Positions 1 to 5,893 of a stretch of DNA of 7,752 nt are shown piece after piece. Made by a program: the position numbers and the translations under genes. The notes beneath the pieces are model-generated. The model made no database searches and had not been told where the DNA came from. It saw only the letters and a list, made by a program, of their open reading frames with translations. The stretch is from Bacteroidales bacterium UBA3388 (GTDB lineage: Bacteria; Bacteroidota; Bacteroidia; Bacteroidales; P3). Every line of letters starts with the position of its first letter. Positions within the stretch are counted from its first letter, which is position 1. The stretch is taken from the NCBI GenBank assembly GCA_002358855.1, contig DEPQ01000044.1, forward strand, positions 6,062 through 13,813, given 5' to 3'.

Positions 1-575
1 TCTTTTTGAATATCTACTTTGAATACATTTTTTATTAGAAGCATAACAAGAATTACACCAACAACTCCAAGAGGATAAGCAACCGCATAACCTAAGGCTA
101 TTGTGGAATCTTGACTTCCTACAATATCACTATAAGTTTGTTGAGCCGCTCCAAGAGATGGTGTATTTGTTGTTGCTCCTGCCAATACACCGCTAAGAGT
201 TACAAGACTTTCTCCTGATATTAAATGAATAATATAGGTAGTTACAACTCCTAAAACAACAATACCTGTTGCCAATAGGTTTAATTTTATTCCACCACTT
301 TTAAAGGATTCAAAAAAACCTGGACCTACTTGAAGTCCTATTGAATATACAAAAAGGATTAAGCCAAATTCTTTAACAAAATGAAGAACTTCGTGATTGA
401 TTGTAAGACCGAAATGACTAAATATTATTCCTACAAAAAGAATCCAAGTAATTCCCAAAGAAACTTTTGCAATTTTCAATTTACCTAACTGATGCCCTAA
501 TCCTATACAAAGAGCGAGCAAAAGAATTGCATGAGCTACTCCATCTTCAAAGAGTAATTTTGAAAGCCATTCCAT
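1..575 (-). CDS. YidE/AspT-family putative transporter, N-terminal part (cut by window edge)
   Basis: This is an integral membrane protein, of which the first 191 residues are visible; the C-terminus lies beyond the left edge. I translated it from the reverse strand starting at the ATG at 575-573 (begins MEWLSKLLFEDG). Hydrophobic segments lie at about residues 13-27, 38-57, 66-86, 98-119 and 159-181. Two stretches match the Asp-Al_Ex (YidE/YbjL/AspT) family: LFVYSIGLQVGPGFF at 74-88 and GVLAGATTNTPSLGAA at 129-144. Full-length relatives are usually around 550 residues, with two such membrane halves flanking paired TrkA_C domains, so about two thirds is missing here. AspT itself exchanges aspartate for alanine, but the substrate of most YidE-like members is unknown and I do not assign one. 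The start directly abuts the pdxJ stop (TAGATG), which indicates co-transcription and probably translational coupling. An ATG at 570-568 is out of frame. The family call is fairly secure; the function is open. Confidence 0.85.
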   Translation of the reverse strand, partial: MEWLSKLLFEDGVAHAILLLALCIGLGHQLGKLKIAKVSLGITWILFVGIIFSHFGLTINHEVLHFVKEFGLILFVYSIGLQVGPGFFESFKSGGIKLNLLATGIVVLGVVTTYIIHLISGESLVTLSGVLAGATTNTPSLGAAQQTYSDIVGSQDSTIALGYAVAYPLGVVGVILVMLLIKNVFKVDIQK

Positions 576-1286
576 CTATTCTAATTCTTTTCTATACATT
601 TGTATTGTTTTTTCTAAGCCATAGTAAAGTGCATCGCTGATTAGAGCGTGTCCTATTGAGACTTCTAAAAGATTTGGAATGTTTTCTTGAAAATAACGTA
701 GGTTTTCCAAACTTAAATCGTGTCCTGCGTTTAATCCTAAGCCTACTTCTTGTGCTGTTTTGGCTGCTGTGATAAATTTTTCAATGGCTTGTTGTGGGTT
801 ATTAGGGTATTGTGCCGCGTATGATTCGGTATAAAGTTCTACTCTATCGGCTCCACATTTTTTTGCACCGCGTACCATATCTGAATCTGCTTCTACGAAA
901 ACCGAAACCCTACTTACTTTTTTTAATCGAGAGATAATCTCGGTTAATTCTTTTTCAAACTTAACTGTATCCCAACCTGCATTTGATGTTAGTACATCTG
1001 GTGCATCTGGAACTAAGGTTACTTGTGCTGGTTTAATATCTTCTATGAGTTTCATAAAAGTTTCCGATGGGTATCCTTCAATATTAAACTCTGTTTTAAC
1101 GACTTGTTTTAATTCATAAACGTCTTTGTATCTTATATGCCTTTCATCTGGTCGTGGATGAACGGTTATGCCTTGTGCTCCAAAGCGTTCACAATCTATT
1201 GCTACTTGAATCAAATTTGGAACGTTGCCTCCGCGTGCGTTTCTAATGGTTGCAACCTTATTTATATTAACACTTAAATTTGTCAT
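576..1286 (-). CDS. pdxJ: Pyridoxine 5'-phosphate synthase PdxJ
   Basis: A cytoplasmic enzyme of the DXP-dependent vitamin B6 pathway. It condenses 1-deoxy-D-xylulose 5-phosphate with 3-amino-2-oxopropyl phosphate to give pyridoxine 5'-phosphate. The 236-residue length is normal for this single TIM-barrel family. Visible family motifs are VNINKVATIRNARGG (6-20), GITVHPRPDERHIRY (39-53) with H43, R45 and H50 in the active-site strand, the likely catalytic glutamate E70 in FNIEGYP, LNAGHDLSLENL (184-195) with the likely catalytic H189, and the phosphate-binding SIGHALI (210-216). E. coli has NIDH where this protein has NINK (7-10); from memory this variant is common in Bacteroidota PdxJ, so I do not read it as damage. 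The gene heads a minus-strand unit whose second gene is the YidE-like transporter, joined with zero spacing. Its leader to the candidate promoter is only about 15 bases and has no Shine-Dalgarno sequence. The identification is firm. Confidence 0.97.
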   Translation of the reverse strand: MTNLSVNINKVATIRNARGGNVPNLIQVAIDCERFGAQGITVHPRPDERHIRYKDVYELKQVVKTEFNIEGYPSETFMKLIEDIKPAQVTLVPDAPDVLTSNAGWDTVKFEKELTEIISRLKKVSRVSVFVEADSDMVRGAKKCGADRVELYTESYAAQYPNNPQQAIEKFITAAKTAQEVGLGLNAGHDLSLENLRYFQENIPNLLEVSIGHALISDALYYGLEKTIQMYRKELE

Positions 1287-1308
1287 AAAGATTTAGTATT
1301 TTAAGTTG

Positions 1309-1316
1309 CAAAATTA
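1309..1316 (-). promoter_or_regulatory. Candidate Bacteroidota -7 box for pdxJ
   Basis: Read on the minus strand this is TAATTTTG, a full match to the TAnnTTTG -7 consensus used by the primary sigma factor of Bacteroidota. It lies 22 bases before the pdxJ ATG, implying a leader of about 15 bases. I found no TTTG at the proper -33 distance: the nearest TTTG on this strand (1352-1349) is 32 bases away. The upstream sequence is instead the A-tract repeat. This is a motif match only, in a base composition where such matches arise by chance. Confidence 0.5.
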
Positions 1317-1397
1317 CAAAAATAAGTCTTAGAGATAAAAAAATAATTCAAAGAAATAAAAAAATAAAACAAAGAATTATAAAAATAAATGAAAGAA
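1314..1397. repeat. Degenerate 21-bp tandem repeat with phased A-tracts, about four units
   Basis: Four consecutive 21-bp blocks can be aligned at 1314-1334, 1335-1355, 1356-1376 and 1377-1397. The common pattern is an A-run followed by TAA, then a CAAAGAA-like end. Units 2 and 3 are the closest pair, differing at two positions; by hand alignment unit 4 matches unit 3 at 17 of 21 positions and unit 1 matches unit 2 at 15 of 21. The A-runs recur once per 21 bp, which is two helical turns, so they face the same side of the DNA and would be expected to bend it. The block lies between the divergent pdxJ and helicase promoters, where it could act as an UP-element-like or protein-binding region. 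The periodicity is seen directly; the role is inference. Low-complexity A/T drift is the main alternative. Confidence 0.6.
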
Positions 1398-1422
1398 ATA
1401 ATTTTCTAAACGTAAATATTCT

Positions 1423-1430
1423 TACCTTTG
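1423..1430 (+). promoter_or_regulatory. Candidate Bacteroidota -7 box for the helicase-rpe-php-purB-ABC operon
   Basis: The sequence TACCTTTG is a full match to the TAnnTTTG -7 consensus and lies 23 bases before the helicase ATG, implying a leader of roughly 15-17 bases. The -33 position has only a weak T-rich match (TTTTC near 1402-1406). The leader from 1431 to 1453 consists almost only of A and T and has no Shine-Dalgarno sequence, which is usual in this phylum. No other promoter-like box stands out in the tight junctions downstream, so this may drive all five plus-strand genes. Confidence 0.55.
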
Positions 1431-1453
1431 CAAATAATTTTAATAAAATAATA

Positions 1454-3145
1454 ATGACATTTGAAGAAATAGGTCTTTGTCCCGAATTGCTCAAAGGCGT
1501 AAAGGATTTAGGGTTTGAAACAGCAATGCCGGTACAAGAGCAAGTTATTCCTACCTTATTGCAAAATGATTGTAATCTTATTGCTCTTGCTCAAACAGGA
1601 ACAGGAAAAACAGCAGCATTTGGTTTACCTTTGATTGAAAAACTTAATTATAAAAACAATAATACAGAGGCTCTGATTATTTGTCCTACAAGAGAGCTTT
1701 GTATTCAAATAACTAACGATTGCAAAAAGTACGCAAAATATATTCCTTCTTGCACTGTGGTTGCTACATACGGCGGTGCAAGCATAGAAATGCAGATTAA
1801 AGAGTTAAAAAAGGGTGCAAAAATAATTGTTGCAACACCTGGCAGAATCAATGACTTGATTGATAGAGGTAAAGTTGATATTTCTTCAATAAGATACCTT
1901 GTTTTAGATGAAGCAGACGAGATGTTAAATATGGGATTCAAAGAAGATTTGGATTCTATCTTAGAACACACTCCTGAAAACAAATACACGCTACTTTTTT
2001 CTGCTACAATGCCTGATGAGGTTGAAGAAATAGCGAGTAATTACATTGAAAACCCTGTGCGAATCCAAATAGGAAGCAGAAATCAAGGCTCAAACAATGT
2101 ACGACACTTTTATTATTTGGTACACGCCAAAGATAGATATCTTGCACTCAAAAGAATAGCAGATTATTATCCAGATATATATGCAATAATCTTTTGTCGC
2201 ACAAAGGTAGAGACACAAGAGGTTGCAGATATGCTTATAAGAGATGGATATAATGCAGATTCGCTTCACGGAGATCTTTCACAAGCACAACGCGATCACG
2301 TAATGAGTCGTTTTAGACTTAGAAATATTCAAATGCTTGTTGCAACTGACGTAGCAGCAAGAGGTTTGGACGTAAGCAATCTTACACACGTAATAAATTA
2401 TAACCTACCTGATGAATTAGAACAATATGTTCATCGTTCGGGCCGTACAGGTAGAGCCGACAAACAAGGAATATCTATTGCAATTCTTAACCTTAGAGAA
2501 AAGCATAAGATAAAAAACATTGAGAAGTTAATACAAAAGACCTTTGAAAAGGCAGAAATTCCAACTGGAAAGCAAGTTTGTCGCAAACAACTCTTTAATA
2601 TGATAAATAAATTAGAGAATGTTATTGTCAATGAAGAGGAAATAGAAGATTTTATTCCAGAGGTAATTTCTAAATTAAGTTGGTTGACCCGTGAAGAGTT
2701 GATAAAAAAATTTGTTTCCGTAGAATTTAACCGTTTTTTAGACTATTACAAAGACGCTCCCGACTTAAACGTGGACGAAACTAAGCAAGAAAAAGAGAAA
2801 AAGAAAACAGACAACAAAAAATCTACTGACAAAAAAGGAGAATTTACACGTTTGTTTATTTCTCTTGGAAGAAAAGACAGAATTGTTCCTCAAAGAATTA
2901 TTGGTTTAATAAACGATTACTGTCCTAATATGAGAGTTGAAATTGGCAAAATAGACATTCTTGATAATTTCTCATACATTGAGGTTTCTTCACGAGATGT
3001 TGATGACGTCCTTTTTGCTTTTGAAGACAAATTTTATAAGGGACGCCCACTTACTTTGGAACTTGCACAAGCTAAAAGACCAAATAAAAAAGACAAATCA
3101 AACAATAGAAATAATAAACGAACTAATAAAAAAAATAAAAGATAG
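1454..3145 (+). CDS. DEAD-box ATP-dependent RNA helicase with DbpA-type RNA-binding domain (DeaD/CsdA-like)
   Basis: A cytoplasmic ATP-dependent RNA helicase of 563 residues. All core motifs are visible: the Q motif around F3 and Q28, motif I AQTGTGKT (46-53, K52), Ia PTREL (78-82), Ib TPGR (128-131), II DEAD (152-155), III SAT (183-185), IV IIFCRTK (245-251), V ATDVAARGLDV (297-307) and VI YVHRSGRTGR (325-334). A lysine-rich linker (about 443-462) leads to an RRM-like DbpA/CsdA RNA-binding domain (about 463-541) and then a basic Lys/Arg/Asn tail (542-563). Family members act in ribosome assembly, mRNA decay or cold adaptation. The architecture fits DeaD/CsdA, but DbpA-like 23S rRNA binding cannot be excluded, so I give no symbol. 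It is the first gene of the operon; its TAG stop is followed two bases later by rpe. The ATG start fits the Q-motif spacing and the promoter. Confidence 0.95.
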   Translation: MTFEEIGLCPELLKGVKDLGFETAMPVQEQVIPTLLQNDCNLIALAQTGTGKTAAFGLPLIEKLNYKNNNTEALIICPTRELCIQITNDCKKYAKYIPSCTVVATYGGASIEMQIKELKKGAKIIVATPGRINDLIDRGKVDISSIRYLVLDEADEMLNMGFKEDLDSILEHTPENKYTLLFSATMPDEVEEIASNYIENPVRIQIGSRNQGSNNVRHFYYLVHAKDRYLALKRIADYYPDIYAIIFCRTKVETQEVADMLIRDGYNADSLHGDLSQAQRDHVMSRFRLRNIQMLVATDVAARGLDVSNLTHVINYNLPDELEQYVHRSGRTGRADKQGISIAILNLREKHKIKNIEKLIQKTFEKAEIPTGKQVCRKQLFNMINKLENVIVNEEEIEDFIPEVISKLSWLTREELIKKFVSVEFNRFLDYYKDAPDLNVDETKQEKEKKKTDNKKSTDKKGEFTRLFISLGRKDRIVPQRIIGLINDYCPNMRVEIGKIDILDNFSYIEVSSRDVDDVLFAFEDKFYKGRPLTLELAQAKRPNKKDKSNNRNNKRTNKKNKR

Positions 3146-3147
3146 AA

Positions 3148-3798
3148 ATGGCACATTTAATCTCTCCTTCGTTGCTTTCGGCAAACTTTTGCAATTTGGA
3201 AAAGGATATAGAAATGTTAAATAACAGCCAAGCAGATTGGCTACACGTTGATGTAATGGACGGAGTCTTTGTTCCAAATATTTCTTTTGGACAACCAGTA
3301 ATCAAACACATTAAAAAAATAGCAAAAAAGCCTCTTGACGTTCACTTAATGATTGTTGAACCAGATAAATTCTTTGAAGATTATAAAAATTGTGGAGCAG
3401 ATATTATTACGGTTCACTACGAGGCTTGCACACATCTTCATCGTAGTCTTAGCAAAATAAGACAACTTGGAATGAAAGCAGGAGTTGTTTTAAATCCTCA
3501 CACACCCGTTTGCGTATTAGAAGACATTATTGAAATGTGCGACTTAGTTCTTTTGATGAGTGTTAATCCTGGCTTTGGAGGTCAATCATTCATAGAAAAC
3601 ACTTACAGTAAAATAAAAACATTAAAGCAACTTATAGAAAGAAAGAATTCTAATTGTTTGATAGAAATTGATGGTGGCGTAAATACTGCAAACTATAAAA
3701 AACTAATTGAAGCAGGAGCTGATGTTTTAGTGGCAGGAAATGCAGTTTTTGCAGCAGAAAACCCAACTGAAACAATAAAACAATTAAAGACAATTTAG
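3148..3798 (+). CDS. rpe: Ribulose-phosphate 3-epimerase
   Basis: A cytoplasmic enzyme of the pentose phosphate pathway that interconverts D-ribulose 5-phosphate and D-xylulose 5-phosphate. The 216 residues make a complete TIM barrel of normal length. Visible motifs are ISPSLLSANF (5-14), the metal-site motif HVDVMDGVFVPNISFG (33-48) with H33 and D35, LDVHLMI (63-69) with metal ligand H66, the phosphate-loop motif MSVNPGFGGQSF, EIDGGVN (173-179) with D175 as the second catalytic acid-base and metal ligand, and VAGNAVF (195-201) near the phosphate site. All key residues are intact. The ATG lies two bases after the helicase stop (TAGAAATG), and the next gene begins one base after the rpe stop, so translation probably depends on coupling. 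Its product pool feeds PRPP and purine synthesis, which links it loosely to purB two genes on. Confidence 0.97.
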   Translation: MAHLISPSLLSANFCNLEKDIEMLNNSQADWLHVDVMDGVFVPNISFGQPVIKHIKKIAKKPLDVHLMIVEPDKFFEDYKNCGADIITVHYEACTHLHRSLSKIRQLGMKAGVVLNPHTPVCVLEDIIEMCDLVLLMSVNPGFGGQSFIENTYSKIKTLKQLIERKNSNCLIEIDGGVNTANYKKLIEAGADVLVAGNAVFAAENPTETIKQLKTI

Positions 3799-3799
3799 A

Positions 3800-4546
3800 A
3801 TGGGATTGTTCAATTGGCTAAAAAAAGATAACAACCACACCAACGGAATAGATTTATCGGTGCTTCATACAGATATTCACTCGCATTTAATTCCCGGAAT
3901 TGATGATGGCTCGCCCGATATGGACACTTCTTTGGCATTGTTAAAAGAATTGGAAATGCTTGGCTACAAAAAAATCATCACAACGCCACATGTAAAAACA
4001 GAATACTTTCAAAATGACGTTACAAAGCTTGATGATTTATGCGAAAGACTGAGAAGAGCCGCTCGATTTGAGGGAATAAAATTAGATATTGAAGTTGGTG
4101 CAGAGCATTTATTAGATGAAGGGGTTAATCAAAGAATAAAAAACGGTCAATTCAAGACTTTTGGCGACAACTACTTGTTAGTTGAACTTCCTTTTATGTT
4201 TCCGCCTTTTGGATTAGATGGTTATATTTTTGAATTGCAGTTAGCGGGTTACAAACTAATACTTGCACACCCCGAACGCTATCTTTATTGGCTCAATGAC
4301 TTCAATCAATTCATTCGTTTAAAAGATAGCGGAGTTTTATTTCAGGTTAATATCATTTCTTTGGGCAATTACTACGGCAAAGATGTGTATAATTTAGCCA
4401 AAAAGTTAATTGATAATAATATGGTAGAACTTCTTGGGACCGATACTCACTCTGCAAAACATATTGAGGCGGTTCGCAAGTCTTGTTCAAGCAGTTTATT
4501 AAAGAAATTATTAGAATCAGGTAGAATAATAAATAAAGAATTTTAG
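3800..4546 (+). CDS. CpsB/YwqE-like PHP-domain phosphatase
   Basis: A PHP-superfamily metal-dependent phosphoesterase of 248 residues, resembling the Mn-dependent protein tyrosine phosphatases CpsB (Streptococcus) and YwqE (Bacillus). Metal-binding motifs are present in the expected order: DIHSHLIPGIDDG (25-37) with H27, H29 and the DDG of the CpsB type, TTPH (61-64, H64), VGAEH (99-103, E102), LAHPERY (155-161, H157) and LGTDTHS (212-218, D215 and H217). The N-terminus MGLFNWLKK is amphipathic and could touch the membrane. In Firmicutes these enzymes dephosphorylate a BY-kinase that controls capsule synthesis; no kinase or capsule gene is nearby here, so the substrate is unknown. A histidinol-phosphatase-like PHP activity is a less likely alternative. 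The start follows the rpe stop by one base (TAGAATG) and the gene ends three bases before purB. Fold and family are secure; the biological role is inferred. Confidence 0.9.
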   Translation: MGLFNWLKKDNNHTNGIDLSVLHTDIHSHLIPGIDDGSPDMDTSLALLKELEMLGYKKIITTPHVKTEYFQNDVTKLDDLCERLRRAARFEGIKLDIEVGAEHLLDEGVNQRIKNGQFKTFGDNYLLVELPFMFPPFGLDGYIFELQLAGYKLILAHPERYLYWLNDFNQFIRLKDSGVLFQVNIISLGNYYGKDVYNLAKKLIDNNMVELLGTDTHSAKHIEAVRKSCSSSLLKKLLESGRIINKEF

Positions 4547-4549
4547 AAT

Positions 4550-5893
4550 ATGAAAGCATTAGAAGCGATATCACCTATTGACGGCAGATATTCAAGACAA
4601 ACAAAAGATTTAGCAAAGTATTTTTCAGAAGCGTCTTTGATTAAATATAGAGTAAAGGTAGAAATTGAATATTTTATTGCGTTATGCGAATTAGGATTGC
4701 CACAATTGAGCAATTTTGATAAGAGTAAATTTGATGATTTACGCAAAATCTATAACGATTTCACAGTTGAGAATGCTAATCAAATCAAAGAAATAGAAAA
4801 AATAACAAATCACGATGTCAAAGCAGTGGAATACTTCATCAAACAACGCTTTGACGAAATGAATCTTCAAGAATACAAAGAATTTATTCACTTTGGACTT
4901 ACTTCACAAGACATAAACAACACATCAGTTCCTTTAAGCCTTAAAGATTGTCACGAAGAAAGTTTTATGCCTCTTTTAAATAATGTTGTAGAACTAATAA
5001 GAGAAAAAGCAACTGAATGGAAAAAAGTCCCAATGCTTGCTCACACTCACGGACAACCTGCATCGCCAACATTATTAGGCAAAGAAATGCAAGTATTTGT
5101 TTACAGACTTGAACAACAACTTGCTTATTTTGCATTTATTCCTTTTGCTGCAAAATTTGGAGGAGCAACAGGAAACTTCAACGCTCACAACGTTGCATTC
5201 CCTCAATATAATTGGGTAGATTTTGCAAACAATTTCTGTTCAACTATTGGTTTGGAACGTTCGCTTTACACAACACAAATAGAAAATTATGACCATCTTG
5301 CAGCATATTTTGACAATGTAAGAAGAATCAACATAATCCTTATGGACTTCTGCAAAGATATGTGGCAATATATCTCAATGGAATACTTCAAACAAAAGAT
5401 TAAAGAAGGAGAAGTAGGAAGTAGTGCAATGCCTCACAAAGTTAATCCAATAGACTTTGAAAATGCAGAAGGAAATCTTGGACTTGCAAATGCTATCTTT
5501 GAACATTTGTCTATGAAATTACCTATTTCTCGTCTTCAAAGAGACTTAACAGACTCTACTGTAAGCAGAAATATTGGCGTACCTTTGGCTCACACTGTAA
5601 TTGCCCTAAATTCTATCATCAAGGGTATGAATAAACTAATCTTAAATCAAGAAGCATTAGAAAGAGACCTTGAAAACAATTGGGCAGTTGTAGCAGAAGC
5701 ACTTCAAACCATATTAAGAAGTATGAATTATCCTAATCCATACGAAACTCTCAAAGCCCTAACACGCACAAACGCCAAGATAAATCAACAAACAATAGCA
5801 GAGTTTATTGCAACGCTTGATATTGACGAGCAAACAAAAGAGAGAATGCGTCAAATCACACCATCGAATTACGTAGGTGTTTATGGCGAATAA
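4550..5893 (+). CDS. purB: Adenylosuccinate lyase
   Basis: A cytoplasmic, normally homotetrameric enzyme of the fumarase/aspartase superfamily. It acts twice in purine synthesis, releasing fumarate from SAICAR to give AICAR and from adenylosuccinate to give AMP. The 447 residues match the E. coli-type subgroup from the start: AISPIDGRY (6-14) is its typical N-terminal substrate-binding motif. Other landmarks are HFGLTSQDINNTS (114-126), AHTHGQPASPT (164-174) with the likely catalytic H167, and the flexible signature loop GSSAMPHKVNPIDFEN (290-305) with the catalytic serine in the S291-S292 pair. The C-terminus ends ITPSNYVGVYGE, slightly shorter than E. coli PurB. The start lies three bases after the phosphatase stop (TAGAATATG) and the final 11 bases overlap the ABC exporter gene. 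No PUR box or riboswitch-like leader is possible in the three-base gap, so control must come from the operon promoter. Confidence 0.97.
   Translation: MKALEAISPIDGRYSRQTKDLAKYFSEASLIKYRVKVEIEYFIALCELGLPQLSNFDKSKFDDLRKIYNDFTVENANQIKEIEKITNHDVKAVEYFIKQRFDEMNLQEYKEFIHFGLTSQDINNTSVPLSLKDCHEESFMPLLNNVVELIREKATEWKKVPMLAHTHGQPASPTLLGKEMQVFVYRLEQQLAYFAFIPFAAKFGGATGNFNAHNVAFPQYNWVDFANNFCSTIGLERSLYTTQIENYDHLAAYFDNVRRINIILMDFCKDMWQYISMEYFKQKIKEGEVGSSAMPHKVNPIDFENAEGNLGLANAIFEHLSMKLPISRLQRDLTDSTVSRNIGVPLAHTVIALNSIIKGMNKLILNQEALERDLENNWAVVAEALQTILRSMNYPNPYETLKALTRTNAKINQQTIAEFIATLDIDEQTKERMRQITPSNYVGVYGE

Noticed and set aside
1287..1453. Possible terminator or small RNA in the divergent intergenic region
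   Set aside because: Both flanking genes start here and none end here; the region lacks a G/C stem-loop and is better explained by two promoters and the A-tract repeat.
1705..1989. Open frame on the minus strand inside the helicase gene
   Set aside because: It is antisense to conserved helicase motifs (Ia to III), has no recognisable domain, and its hydrophobic look comes from the complement of lysine- and glutamate-rich codons.
3128..3135. Run of eight A residues near the helicase stop, considered as a slippage or frameshift site
   Set aside because: It falls in the basic Lys/Asn tail codons of an A-rich gene, the frame is intact and no stimulatory structure is visible, so ordinary composition explains it.
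2961..3224. Plus-strand open frame across the helicase-rpe junction
   Set aside because: It overlaps the RNA-binding domain of the helicase and the conserved start of rpe in another frame and resembles no family.
3123..3311. Minus-strand open frame opposite the end of the helicase gene and the start of rpe
   Set aside because: It is antisense to conserved active-site codons of rpe and has no own promoter or domain.
4353..4746. Two short minus-strand open frames opposite the phosphatase-purB junction
   Set aside because: They are shadows of well-conserved genes, overlap each other, and show no coding features of their own.
5877..5882. GTG start giving a two-residue longer ABC exporter
   Set aside because: All neighbouring genes start with ATG and an in-frame ATG lies two codons downstream at 5883, so the shorter form is preferred, though not proven.
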